Below are positions 1 through 8,412 of a stretch of DNA of 39,480 bases, piece by piece. The DNA is from Robinsoniella sp. Its GTDB lineage: Bacteria > Bacillota > Clostridia > Lachnospirales > Lachnospiraceae. The DNA lies in assembly GCA_023664735.1 (NCBI GenBank), contig JAMPFB010000001.1:133224-172703 (forward strand), read 5' to 3'. The notes beneath the pieces were generated by a model, which made no database searches, was not told the origin of the DNA, and saw only the letters and a program-made list of their open reading frames with translations. The stretch's first letter is position 1, and each line of letters begins with the position of its first letter. A program made the translations under genes and the position numbers.

Positions 1-82
1 TCTGCCCTCTCCCACGTCCGTCTCCCAAAGTCCCTATGCCGCATCCGTTTATCCACCTTCACTAGAAAGGGCGAACTGTTAC
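1..82 (+). repeat. Right end of a large palindromic repeat cut by the window edge
   Basis: The segment holds CTCTCCCACGTCCGT and ends ACTAGAAAGGGCGAACTGTTAC. It matches the right flank of the copy at 18970-19024 (CTCTCCCACGTCCGT, then ACTAGAAAGGGCTGAACTG). The left arm and core of this copy would lie upstream of the window. It is therefore seen only as a remnant or a truncated view of a full element. Confidence 0.7.
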
Positions 83-279
83 CTGCAATCTGCTTTTCCC
101 TTAATTTTTCCTTGCTTTTTCATCCTCCTTATGCTAAATTAAAAGAAGCAAAAGCAGTCTGCTTTGCTTCCGGCTATCGCCAACTGATTTCCAAGGGACA
201 GAAAAATAATAGGAGGTTTTTAGAAAAGGTGTTTTTATGGGACAGTTAGTCTGTTATACTGATTTCAACTTGTGAAACA
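83..279. other. Non-coding stretch upstream of recA
   Basis: No convincing gene. It contains one compact hairpin at 145-170 (GAAGCAA arm, one bulged A, AGCA/TGCT inner pairs, 3-nt loop). On the minus strand this hairpin is followed by TTTTAATTT and so resembles a terminator in that direction. On the plus strand there is no T tract. No gene in view would use it. Confidence 0.4.
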
Positions 280-321
280 TAACAGTTCAGCCCACAGATG
301 CCAAAGCGGATGAAACTGTTA
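280..321 (+). repeat. Miniature remnant of the palindromic repeat (both ends, no core)
   Basis: It begins AACAGTTCAGCCCACAG, identical to the left end of the 16895 copy, and ends AACTGTTAC after only about 20 intervening bases. The outer ends are kept while the arms and core are gone, as if an internal deletion collapsed a hairpin. It lies 29 bp upstream of the recA -35 box. Confidence 0.7.
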
Positions 322-350
322 CTGTAGCACACAAACTTTCTGAAAAAATA

Positions 351-402
351 TTGACAAATGCGAACGTTTGTTTTATTATAACACATAACAGAACGAACGT
401 TC
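351..402 (+). promoter_or_regulatory. recA promoter with two LexA (SOS) boxes
   Basis: The -35 is TTGACA at 351-356, followed by a 17-nt spacer and the -10 TATTAT at 374-379. A LexA-type box GAACGTTTGTTT (362-373) fills the spacer. A second box GAACGAACGTTC (391-402) lies just downstream of the likely transcription start. Both fit the Gram-positive GAAC-N4-GTTY pattern. LexA bound to the first would block RNA polymerase directly, and the second would block initiation or clearance. SOS control is inferred from this pattern and from established recA biology. Confidence 0.9.
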
Positions 403-422
403 TATGGAAAAGGAGATTGAAC

Positions 423-1499
423 ATGGAAAAAGATGATAAATTAAAAGCATTGGATGCAGCCCTGTCACAAATCGAGAGACAGTTTGGAAAGGGAGCGGTC
501 ATGAAGTTAGGAGATCCTTCCGCACAGATGAATGTGGAGACGATTCCTACCGGTTCTTTAAGTCTTGATCTGGCGCTTGGACTTGGTGGGATTCCCAAAG
601 GGCGTATCGTAGAGATATATGGACCGGAATCCAGTGGTAAGACAACGGTTACCCTTCATATGATTGCAGAAGTACAGAAGATGGGAGGCATTGCAGGCTT
701 TATTGATGCGGAGCATGCATTGGATCCAGTATATGCCAAGAATATCGGCGTGGATATTGACAACCTTTACATTTCGCAGCCGGACAACGGAGAGCAGGCA
801 TTGGAGATTACGGAAACTATGGTACGTTCCGGCGCCATTGATATTGTAGTAGTGGATTCCGTTGCCGCACTGGTGCCAAAGGCAGAGATTGATGGAGATA
901 TGGGTGACAGCCATGTGGGGCTTCAGGCAAGGCTTATGTCACAGGCGCTTCGTAAGCTGACCGCCGTTATTAGTAAGTCTAATTGTACAGTTGTATTTAT
1001 TAACCAGCTTCGTGAAAAGGTAGGCGTTATGTTTGGAAACCCGGAGACTACCACCGGTGGACGGGCGCTGAAGTTCTATTCCTCTGTGCGGTTGGACGTT
1101 CGCCGGATAGAAGCGCTAAAGCAAAGCGGCGAAGTCATCGGAAACAGAACAAGAGTCAAGGTAGTAAAAAATAAAATTGCCCCTCCCTTTAAAGAGGCGG
1201 AGTTTGACATTATGTTTGGAGAAGGGATTTCCAGAGAAGGAGATGTGCTAGATTTGGCAGCATCGGTAAACATCGTAAATAAAAGCGGTGCATGGTATGC
1301 CTATGAAGGCAATAAAATAGGTCAAGGACGTGAAAACGCCAAGATTTTCTTAAAAGAGAATCCGGAAATACGGGAAGAAATTGCTCAAAAGGTAATGGCT
1401 CATTTCAATCCCAAAAAGGAGGATGCCGACAAGGAGGAAGCCGCTGTAACAGAAAAAGGCTCTAAAAAAGAAGCGCAGGCTGAAAAGAAAGAAGCATGA
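423..1499 (+). CDS. recA: Recombinase RecA
   Basis: RecA polymerises on single-stranded DNA, drives strand exchange with ATP, and stimulates LexA self-cleavage. The product is 358 residues. Walker A GPESSGKT is at about residues 67-74, and the RecA signature [14 protein letters not shown] is present. The C-terminal tail is rich in Lys and Glu, as is usual. The start is ATG at 423, preceded by AAAAGGAGA. A longer frame opening at 351 would run through the promoter and LexA boxes and is rejected. Its TGA overlaps the recX ATG by 4 nt (ATGA), implying translational coupling. Confidence 0.98.
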   Translation: MEKDDKLKALDAALSQIERQFGKGAVMKLGDPSAQMNVETIPTGSLSLDLALGLGGIPKGRIVEIYGPESSGKTTVTLHMIAEVQKMGGIAGFIDAEHALDPVYAKNIGVDIDNLYISQPDNGEQALEITETMVRSGAIDIVVVDSVAALVPKAEIDGDMGDSHVGLQARLMSQALRKLTAVISKSNCTVVFINQLREKVGVMFGNPETTTGGRALKFYSSVRLDVRRIEALKQSGEVIGNRTRVKVVKNKIAPPFKEAEFDIMFGEGISREGDVLDLAASVNIVNKSGAWYAYEGNKIGQGRENAKIFLKENPEIREEIAQKVMAHFNPKKEDADKEEAAVTEKGSKKEAQAEKKEA

Positions 1500-2119
1500 T
1501 AGTAACCGGGATTGAAGAAATATCCAAAAGTAAGTGTAAGATATTTATTGACGGAGAGTTCGCCTTTGCCATATACAAAGGTGAGCTTTCTACTTATCGA
1601 ATAAAAGAGGGAAAAGAAATCACAGAGGAAGCTTATCAGCAATTGACCACGCAGGTACTTCCCAAAAGAGCAAAGCTGCGGGCCATGAATTTGCTAAAGG
1701 CAAGGACCTATACGGAAGAAGAGCTGCGAAGAAAGTTAAAGCAGGGCTTTTATGCAGCAGGGCATATTGAGGAAGCATTAGCTTATGTGAAAAGTTATGG
1801 CTATGTAGATGATCTTGCCTATGCCATGGATTTTATTCGTTACCGGACGGAAAGCCTTAGCAAAAAGCAGATACAAAATAAATTACTGCAAAAGGGCATT
1901 CAAAAGGAAATTCTAGAGGACGCCTTTTTGGAATGTGAAAATGAAGGCGTCCGGATAGAGGAAATAAAACAAATCAATGCCTATCTGGAAAAAAAGCAAT
2001 ATTCTGCAGAAAAGTGCGATTATAAGGAAAAACAGAAGCTTGTGGCAGCTCTGTACCGTAAAGGATTTTCCATAAATTCTATAAATCAAGTCATGAAATC
2101 TGACTTTTACTTGACATAA
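1496..2119 (+). CDS. recX: Regulatory protein RecX
   Basis: RecX is a small helical protein that modulates RecA filament growth. The 207-residue product has the repeated three-helix arrangement of the family, including [17 protein letters not shown] near residues 69-85 and [17 protein letters not shown] near 101-117. It is somewhat longer than the shortest RecX proteins, as is common in Firmicutes. It overlaps recA by 4 nt and shares its SOS promoter, which would supply RecX in step with RecA. Its last codons contain the -35 box of the rny promoter. Confidence 0.93.
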   Translation: MIVTGIEEISKSKCKIFIDGEFAFAIYKGELSTYRIKEGKEITEEAYQQLTTQVLPKRAKLRAMNLLKARTYTEEELRRKLKQGFYAAGHIEEALAYVKSYGYVDDLAYAMDFIRYRTESLSKKQIQNKLLQKGIQKEILEDAFLECENEGVRIEEIKQINAYLEKKQYSAEKCDYKEKQKLVAALYRKGFSINSINQVMKSDFYLT

Positions 2120-2139
2120 CTCTAATTATGGCTTAAAAT
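2111..2139 (+). promoter_or_regulatory. Promoter for rny
   Basis: TTGACA (2111-2116), 17 nt, then TAAAAT (2134-2139). The -35 box is embedded in the last codons and stop of recX, so rny can be transcribed independently of the SOS unit. There is no terminator between recX and rny, so read-through is also possible. Confidence 0.7.
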
Positions 2140-2236
2140 TTAACTGTTGTAAAATCGCGTTTTAGAATGTTACTTATACATACATTCTATGGAGATAGCG
2201 GAAAACCCTGATTGCAATCGGGGAAATACGTGTACA

Positions 2237-2263
2237 ATGAAAATTAAATAAGGAGGTGCTCCT
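2237..2263 (+). promoter_or_regulatory. Possible translational control site in the rny leader
   Basis: A four-codon frame (MKIK, 2237-2251) ends with a TAA that touches the rny Shine-Dalgarno. That ribosome site sits in a small hairpin: AGGAG (2251-2255), loop GTG, CTCCT (2259-2263). The ten bases TGTACAATGA occur both at this mini-frame and at the rny start. Seen in sequence; any regulatory role is inference. Confidence 0.35.
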
Positions 2264-2268
2264 GTACA

Positions 2269-3825
2269 ATGAGCATGGGTTTAGCTGTTGGGATTGCTGT
2301 TTTAGTGACCTTAATCATTGCTATACCGCTTACTGCCGTACTTGCCACCACATACCGCAAAAAAGTAGTGGAAAGCAAGATTGGTGATGCAGATCAAAAG
2401 GCAAGGGAAATTATTGATGAAGCCTTAAAGACTGCTGAAACGAAAAAACGGGAAGGACTGCTTGAGGTAAAAGAAGAGTCTATTCGTACCAAAAACGAAC
2501 TAGACAAGGAAATCAAAGAACGTCGGGCGGAAGTGCAGCGTTTTGAACGAAGGGTTCAGCAGAAAGAGGAAAACATCGATAAAAAAGCGGATGCAATTGA
2601 GAAAAAGGAAGCAAGCCTGCTTTCTAAAGAGCAGGAACTGGCAAAGCAGAAGGCAGATATTGAAAATCTCAATGAACAAAGAGTACAGGAACTAGAACGG
2701 ATTTCCGGTTTAACCTCTGAACAGGCAAAAGAGTATTTGTTAAAAATTGTTGAAGATGAAGTAAAACATGAAACTGCTGTCATGATTAAGGAAATGGAGA
2801 GCAGGGCAAAAGAGGAAGCGGACAAAAAGGCTAAGGAATACGTAGTGACTGCCATTCAGAAATGTGCGGCTGACCATGTATCAGAGACTACTATTTCGGT
2901 GGTACAGCTTCCAAATGATGAGATGAAAGGTCGTATTATCGGCAGGGAAGGTAGAAATATCCGAACGTTAGAGACTATGACAGGTGTGGATTTGATTATT
3001 GATGATACACCGGAAGCGGTTATTTTATCAGGATTTGATCCGATTCGCAGGGAAGTTGCGAGAATTGCCTTGGAAAAACTGATTGTAGACGGACGTATTC
3101 ATCCGGCTAGAATTGAAGAAATGGTGGAAAAGGCACAAAAAGAAGTAGAAGTTATGATTCGTGAGGAGGGTGAAGCTGCTACCTTAGAAGTAGGGGTACA
3201 TGGCATTCATCCGGAACTTGTGAGATTGCTAGGTAAGATGAAATTTAGAACAAGCTATGGACAGAATGCATTAAAGCATTCCATTGAAGTAGCACAGCTT
3301 TCAGGCTTATTGGCGGCTGAAATGGGGCTTGATGTGCGTATGGCTAAGCGTGCAGGATTATTGCATGACATTGGCAAGGCTGTGGATCATGAGATGGAAG
3401 GTTCTCATATCCAGCTAGGTGTTGATTTATGCAGGAAATATAAAGAATCAGCAATAGTAATCAATTCTGTAGAGTCTCATCATGGAGATGTAGAGCCACA
3501 GTCCTTGATTGCGTGTATTGTACAGGCTTCTGATACAATATCGGCAGCAAGGCCGGGAGCACGCAGGGAAACATTAGAAACTTATACAAGCAGATTAAAA
3601 CAATTAGAAGAGATAACCAACAATTTTAAAGGCGTAGACAAATCTTTTGCTATTCAAGCAGGTAGGGAAGTACGTGTAATGGTAGTTCCAGAACAAATAT
3701 CAGATTCAGACATGGTGCTTTTGGCACGTGATATTTCAAAACAGATTGAAGCTGAATTGGAATATCCGGGACAGATAAAAGTGAATTTGATTCGCGAGTC
3801 CCGTGTTACTGATTATGCGAAATAG
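2269..3825 (+). CDS. rny: Ribonuclease Y
   Basis: RNase Y is the membrane-anchored endoribonuclease that starts mRNA decay in many Firmicutes. The product is 518 residues, the usual length. An N-terminal membrane helix (about 5-27) precedes a long charged coiled coil (about 35-200). A KH RNA-binding domain follows, with [11 protein letters not shown] at 221-231. An HD domain has its metal-binding pair at H366-D367 ([12 protein letters not shown]). The ribosome site AAGGAGG lies 12 nt before the ATG, inside a small hairpin. The gene ends at a strong terminator. Confidence 0.97.
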   Translation: MSMGLAVGIAVLVTLIIAIPLTAVLATTYRKKVVESKIGDADQKAREIIDEALKTAETKKREGLLEVKEESIRTKNELDKEIKERRAEVQRFERRVQQKEENIDKKADAIEKKEASLLSKEQELAKQKADIENLNEQRVQELERISGLTSEQAKEYLLKIVEDEVKHETAVMIKEMESRAKEEADKKAKEYVVTAIQKCAADHVSETTISVVQLPNDEMKGRIIGREGRNIRTLETMTGVDLIIDDTPEAVILSGFDPIRREVARIALEKLIVDGRIHPARIEEMVEKAQKEVEVMIREEGEAATLEVGVHGIHPELVRLLGKMKFRTSYGQNALKHSIEVAQLSGLLAAEMGLDVRMAKRAGLLHDIGKAVDHEMEGSHIQLGVDLCRKYKESAIVINSVESHHGDVEPQSLIACIVQASDTISAARPGARRETLETYTSRLKQLEEITNNFKGVDKSFAIQAGREVRVMVVPEQISDSDMVLLARDISKQIEAELEYPGQIKVNLIRESRVTDYAK

Positions 3826-3840
3826 AAATGAGTAGTATGG

Positions 3841-3873
3841 AAAGAGGCTGTAAATGAGGACAGCCTCTTTTTT
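3841..3873 (+). terminator. Rho-independent terminator after rny
   Basis: An 11-bp stem (AAAGAGGCTGT / ACAGCCTCTTT) with a short loop is followed by a T run. It begins 15 nt after the rny stop. Confidence 0.9.
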
Positions 3874-3988
3874 ATGTGGTTAAATATTGAGTGGGTATAT
3901 TAAATTAAAAGTCAAAAAATGAAATTGATAAGGGAGTGGCGAGGCGGATGCAGCAGTTGGGCAAGAGCAGATTTCCCATAGGGCATGT

Positions 3989-4002
3989 GGGCAGAACTGT
4001 TA
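3989..4002 (+). repeat. Solo end of the palindromic repeat family
   Basis: GGGCAGAACTGTTA differs by one base from the right-end sequence GGGCTGAACTGTTA of the full elements. No paired arm is obvious upstream, although 3930-3988 is G-rich and may be decayed element sequence. Confidence 0.4.
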
Positions 4003-4040
4003 AAAACAGCTATAAATAAACATAAAAATAGTTTCAGGGA

Positions 4041-4069
4041 TTGCGGCAGAAAAATTTCTTTGCTATAAT
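4041..4069 (+). promoter_or_regulatory. Extended -10 promoter for the transglutaminase-like gene
   Basis: TTGCGG (4041-4046), 17-nt spacer, TATAAT (4064-4069), with TG one base upstream (TGCTATAAT). It is positioned about 50 nt before the start codon. Confidence 0.65.
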
Positions 4070-4121
4070 GGTTGACAATAAAAGAAAATGATTATCTTTA
4101 AATTATAGGAGGCAGAAGAAG

Positions 4122-6470
4122 ATGAATGCAAAAGTACGGATAAAGAGGCTGACGGCGCTTGTGCTTTCGGTATCGCTGCTAGTTTCGGGAGTGACGGTAT
4201 GGGCAAATCCTGCAGCTGACGATGAAAAGGAAGGAGGGCTGGAAGCAGGCGGATATGCGGCTTTATCGGAAAACCAGCTTTCAGGATATTTGGAAGAGCT
4301 GGAGGAAGGAGATACGGATGAAAGCCGGCAGGAAGAAAAAAGCGGTGAGCCAGAGAGCGAAAATACGGAGGAAATAGGAGAAGATGCGGTAGAAGAGGAA
4401 ACGGTTTCTCAAAATGAAGCAGGCGCATCTATGGAAGAACTGGTGGAAGTGAAGTCTCCTTTTGAAGAAGATAGATACAATCCTGATTACTATGGAGCTG
4501 TCAGTGACAGATATCCGGCAAAAGAGCAGGGTGGAAGCCTGTTTGCGGTAGGAAGGGCTGTCAGTTTTGAAGATTATATATTAAATGCAATTGACAATTT
4601 TGAAATGTATGTGGATGTAACAGCTTATAATATACCACTGGAAGATATGTGGACGGAAATTTATCATGTGCTAAATAATCATCCAGACCTGTTTTATGTA
4701 ACAGTCACTTCTGCTTACCATAATCCCTATACGGGAATGGTTGCCGGTTATATATTGACTTATATAGGAACAAAAGATACCATTGAAGTAGAAAAAGCCA
4801 GATTTCAGGCAGAAGCCGATAAGGCAGTGGCTTATGTGGACAATACTATGAGCCAGTATGAAAAAGCGCTGGCAATACATGATTATATCATACTGAATTG
4901 TGAATATGATGAAGAAAATTTTGATGCTGACACCGTACCGGGGGAGTCCCATTCCGCATATGGTGCATTGGTAAAGAAGATTGCGGTTTGTGACGGCTAT
5001 GCAAAAGCATATCAATATATTATGTCGCAGAAGCTTGGGATACCTTGTCAGGTTGTTACCAGCGACACTATGGGGCATGCATGGAGCTTAATTAAAATTG
5101 ACGGAAGCTGGTATCATGCGGATTTGACATGGGATGATCCGGTTTATGACTGTATTGGAAGGGTCTATCATAGTTTTTTCCTTTTAAGTGATAGCGAGAT
5201 GAGTGATTGGGAACATGAACATTATGACTGGAAAGTAGAGGATGAAAATAGAAGGGACATTAAAGCAGTAAGCGATTACTATTCAGACTGGAAATGGACA
5301 TCCATCTATAGCGGCATGTTCCACAAAAACGGAAATTGGTATTATGTAAAGCCAAATGGGGACGGAATACTTCGGGATAATGACTTATCCACTTCTTCCG
5401 AAGAACTCTTGTATGCTGTAGATGACGAAGGAAATCCAGCATGGCAAGTCAGTGGATGTCTTGCCAGGATTATGCTTTATCAGAATCGGATTTATTTTAA
5501 TACACCTTCTGTAATTAAATCGATTAATTTAAATGGCGGGGGCGAAAAAATAGAGCAGGAAGTAGTGAAAGCTTCAGATCAGTTTATATATGGGTTTGTG
5601 ATTCAAAGCGGAAATATGAAGTATGCCCTGAGGAGGAATACGGGAGAAGCGCAGATGCAGGAGGTATGCACTTTTGGAGTACCGGCAGCTTCTATTGCAG
5701 GTGTTGTGGCAAAAGATTATAACAGTCTTGATATTACATTGAACAAGGTAGAGCGGTCAGCTGAGGCTTCTGCTTCCGGTTATGTAATCTACCGGAAAGC
5801 AAGCTGGGAAAAGAACTGGCAAACTGCTGCATTGCTGGAAGGGGCAGACAACCTTTATTTCAGGGATGGCGGTCTTGGGGATGACTTACAGTATATCTAT
5901 ATGGCACGCAACTATCAGGTAATCAACGGGGATATTTGCTATGGTCCTAGCAGCAGTCAGGTTTCTGCCACTACCATGAAGGCAAGGCCTGTTGTTAATC
6001 CACAGCCGGCTAAGGATACGGCAGTAAAGGGAAAGACATATCAGTGCGGCAATTATAAATATAAAGTGACAACTGTAGCAAATGGAAAAACCGGTAAGGT
6101 TACCCTTATGGCGCCTACTAAGAAGACGCTGACAAAAGTTACGATTCCAGCTACCGTGAGCATTAACAATGAAACCTATAAGGTAACGGCTGTTGAAAAG
6201 AATGCTTTTAAGAACAACCAAAAGTTAAAGAGCGTTACAATAGGGAAAAACGTAACAAAAATAGGAGCCAATGCCTTTTACGGATGCAAGAAGCTGAAAA
6301 CGATTTCCATAAAATCCACAACATTGAAATCCGTGGGCAAGGGTGCTTTTAAAGGCATTGTAAAGAATGCAACTATAAAGGTGCCAAAGTCTAAGCTGAC
6401 GGCTTATAAGAAATTATTAAAGAAGAAAGCGGTAGGTCTTCCTTCAAAAGCAAAGCTCAAAAAAGCATAA
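4122..6470 (+). CDS. Secreted transglutaminase-like protein with BspA-type leucine-rich repeats
   Basis: A 782-residue predicted exported protein. A signal peptide (about 1-28, ending WANP) is followed by a very acidic linker to about residue 110. Next comes a transglutaminase-core domain with the Cys-His-Asp triad visible as C290 (AVCDGYAKAY), H319 (GHAWS) and D334 (YHADLTWDDP). Then a Tyr/Trp-rich region that may be a beta-propeller, a fibronectin type III-like stretch (about 525-620), and C-terminal LRR_5 repeats with the KSVTIGKNVTKIGANAF pattern. No LPXTG or membrane anchor is seen. The ribosome site is ATAGGAGG. Likely a cell-surface peptidase or crosslinking protein; the substrate is unknown. 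Confidence 0.85.
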   Translation: MNAKVRIKRLTALVLSVSLLVSGVTVWANPAADDEKEGGLEAGGYAALSENQLSGYLEELEEGDTDESRQEEKSGEPESENTEEIGEDAVEEETVSQNEAGASMEELVEVKSPFEEDRYNPDYYGAVSDRYPAKEQGGSLFAVGRAVSFEDYILNAIDNFEMYVDVTAYNIPLEDMWTEIYHVLNNHPDLFYVTVTSAYHNPYTGMVAGYILTYIGTKDTIEVEKARFQAEADKAVAYVDNTMSQYEKALAIHDYIILNCEYDEENFDADTVPGESHSAYGALVKKIAVCDGYAKAYQYIMSQKLGIPCQVVTSDTMGHAWSLIKIDGSWYHADLTWDDPVYDCIGRVYHSFFLLSDSEMSDWEHEHYDWKVEDENRRDIKAVSDYYSDWKWTSIYSGMFHKNGNWYYVKPNGDGILRDNDLSTSSEELLYAVDDEGNPAWQVSGCLARIMLYQNRIYFNTPSVIKSINLNGGGEKIEQEVVKASDQFIYGFVIQSGNMKYALRRNTGEAQMQEVCTFGVPAASIAGVVAKDYNSLDITLNKVERSAEASASGYVIYRKASWEKNWQTAALLEGADNLYFRDGGLGDDLQYIYMARNYQVINGDICYGPSSSQVSATTMKARPVVNPQPAKDTAVKGKTYQCGNYKYKVTTVANGKTGKVTLMAPTKKTLTKVTIPATVSINNETYKVTAVEKNAFKNNQKLKSVTIGKNVTKIGANAFYGCKKLKTISIKSTTLKSVGKGAFKGIVKNATIKVPKSKLTAYKKLLKKKAVGLPSKAKLKKA

Positions 6471-6535
6471 AGGAACGGTTTTATACGAATTTTGCTTATT
6501 TTGCATAAAAAGATGTATATTTTTTAAATAAATTA

Positions 6536-6544
6536 TGTTATAAT
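6536..6544 (+). promoter_or_regulatory. Extended -10 promoter for the CheV-like gene
   Basis: TGTTATAAT (TGn plus a perfect TATAAT) with only a weak -35 upstream, about 58 nt before the start codon. Confidence 0.6.
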
Positions 6545-6601
6545 GCCAATATGATATGCGAGAAGGAAAATTCCTTTTAGAGAATTTGAGAGGTGGACAA
6601 A

Positions 6602-7495
6602 ATGGATACAAACATTCTTTTGGAAAATGGCACCAATGAGCTTGAAGTATTAGAATTTCGCTTAGCTGGAAATTCATATGGTATCAATGTAGCAAAGATT
6701 CGTGAGATTATCACGTATCAGCCGGTTACTCCAGTACCTAATTCCCATCCGAGTATTGAGGGTATATTTATGCCCCGTGACACTATGATTACGGCAATCG
6801 ACCTGAAAAACTGTCTTCAGCGGGGGCAGTCAGAGGCAGGCGGACTTTTTATCGTCACTAATTTCAACAAGCTGGACATTGCTTTTCATGTGGAGCAGGT
6901 AGTTGGCATACATAGGGTTTCATGGACGGAGATTATCAAACCGGATGTGACTATATCCAATTCAGAGGACGGAGTCTCTACCGGTATTATCAAAATGAAC
7001 GATAAGCTGATTATCATTTTGGATTTTGAAAAAATAGTCGCAGACATCAATCCAGAAACAGGATTGAAAATAACCGAAATCGATGCTCTTGGAGAAAGAA
7101 CAAGAAATGATGTGCCTATTTTAATTGCGGAGGATTCACCGTTGTTGAATAAGCTGATTGTAGACTCTTTGAAAAAAGCGGGCTACCACAATCTGATTCA
7201 TACGGAAAACGGGCAGGAAGCATGGGACATTATTTGCGACTGTAAAAGGAAAGGGACATTGGATGAGCATGTGCAGTGCGTGATTACAGATATCGAAATG
7301 CCTTTAATGGACGGACACCGCCTTACCAGATTGATTAAAGAGGACAGCGAAATGAAAGACATACCGGTCGTAATCTTTTCTTCACTGGTAAATGATGATA
7401 TGCGTAGGAAAGGCGAATCATTAGGTGCAGATGCACAATTGTCAAAACCGGAAATAGGAAATCTGGTAAAAGTCATTGATAAGCTTGTATTATAA
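6602..7495 (+). CDS. CheV-like chemotaxis coupling protein (CheW domain plus receiver)
   Basis: A 297-residue protein. The N-terminal CheW domain (about 13-150, LEVLEFRLAGNSYGINVAKIREI) normally bridges receptors and the CheA kinase. The C-terminal receiver domain (about 171-297) keeps the full phosphorylation set: E177/D178, phospho-acceptor D230 (ITDIEMP), S260 and K282. The ATG at 6602 is chosen because GAGAGGTGG sits 5-6 nt upstream; a GTG three codons earlier would overlap that site. It has its own promoter and terminator. No other chemotaxis or flagellar gene is visible here, but a downstream gene carries FliM-like repeats. Confidence 0.9.
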   Translation: MDTNILLENGTNELEVLEFRLAGNSYGINVAKIREIITYQPVTPVPNSHPSIEGIFMPRDTMITAIDLKNCLQRGQSEAGGLFIVTNFNKLDIAFHVEQVVGIHRVSWTEIIKPDVTISNSEDGVSTGIIKMNDKLIIILDFEKIVADINPETGLKITEIDALGERTRNDVPILIAEDSPLLNKLIVDSLKKAGYHNLIHTENGQEAWDIICDCKRKGTLDEHVQCVITDIEMPLMDGHRLTRLIKEDSEMKDIPVVIFSSLVNDDMRRKGESLGADAQLSKPEIGNLVKVIDKLVL

Positions 7496-7517
7496 GAAGC
7501 ATAAAAGAAAGCAGATA

Positions 7518-7547
7518 AGCCGAAAACTTTGTTTTCGGCTTTCTTTT
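7518..7547 (+). terminator. Rho-independent terminator after the CheV-like gene
   Basis: A 10-bp perfect stem (AGCCGAAAAC / GTTTTCGGCT) with a 3-nt loop, followed by TTCTTTT. Confidence 0.9.
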
Positions 7548-7563
7548 GGAAAGTGGATGAATC

Positions 7564-8355
7564 ATGATAACAGAAAAAAAGCAAAAGCTGCTTAAGGATA
7601 TAGAGGAAGCCCAGCTTGTGTTAGTTGGGCTTGGAACAGAGTTTCATATAAAGGAAGAGACATTTGCACAATGGGATTTATACAGAAAATGGCAGGAAGC
7701 AGACCCAAATTCGGAATATTTGTGGATGGAGCCTTTTCTGAAAAGAATGTGGCTGAAACAGGAGAAACATTTGGAAACAGAAAAGGCATATGCTTCCCTT
7801 GCAAGGCTGCTGGAAGGAAAAAACTATTTTGTTGTTACCCTTTGTACGGATGATATGATTTATGAAAGCGGACTGGCAGAAGACAGAATTGTGGCGCCCT
7901 GTGGCAATATGGAAAAGCTGCAGTGTCAGGCAGGCTGCATAGAGAAATTGTACCCATGGAAGGAAGAAATGGAACGGGAGCTGACGGAAGCCATTTTGGA
8001 GGGGCATTTAGAAAAGTGTTCTTCTTTTTTATGTCCTTGCTGTGGGGAGAGGCTGGAGTGGAATACCATTCATACACAAAAGTATAATGAAGCTTCTTAT
8101 CTTCCCATGTGGGAGAAATATACAAAGTGGCTTCAGGGAATGTTAAACCGCAGGGTTTGTATTGTAGAAGCAGGTGTGGACTTTTCCTATCCTTCTGTCA
8201 TCAGATGGCCCTTTGAAAAAATGGCATACTTTAATAAGAAGGCAGATTTTTACCGTATACATGAAAAATGGTATCAGCTTGCGGAGGAATTAAAAGAAAA
8301 AGGGAATGCCATTTCCTGTAACAGCAAAGAATTTTTTGTGAATTTATTTGTCTAA
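7564..8355 (+). CDS. Sirtuin-like protein with replaced catalytic residues
   Basis: A 263-residue soluble protein with a Sir2-like order of motifs. The N-terminal nucleotide-binding strand VLVGLGTEF (about 19-27) stands where sirtuins have GAGxS. TLCTDDMIYESG (92-103) aligns with the TQNIDGLHERAG motif, with Cys in place of the key Asn. VAPCGNMEKLQC (110-121) aligns with the HG motif, with Cys in place of the catalytic His. A zinc-ribbon-like Cys set follows (C121, C125, C157, C159/C160). NAD-dependent deacylation is doubtful with these changes; it may bind NAD or ADP-ribose, or perform altered chemistry. The family assignment is an inference from motif order. Confidence 0.6.
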   Translation: MITEKKQKLLKDIEEAQLVLVGLGTEFHIKEETFAQWDLYRKWQEADPNSEYLWMEPFLKRMWLKQEKHLETEKAYASLARLLEGKNYFVVTLCTDDMIYESGLAEDRIVAPCGNMEKLQCQAGCIEKLYPWKEEMERELTEAILEGHLEKCSSFLCPCCGERLEWNTIHTQKYNEASYLPMWEKYTKWLQGMLNRRVCIVEAGVDFSYPSVIRWPFEKMAYFNKKADFYRIHEKWYQLAEELKEKGNAISCNSKEFFVNLFV

Positions 8356-8412
8356 ACCTGTAGGTTATGTTAGACTATAGAAAAGCAGAGCAATAGTTGC
8401 TAGGAGGTTTAT

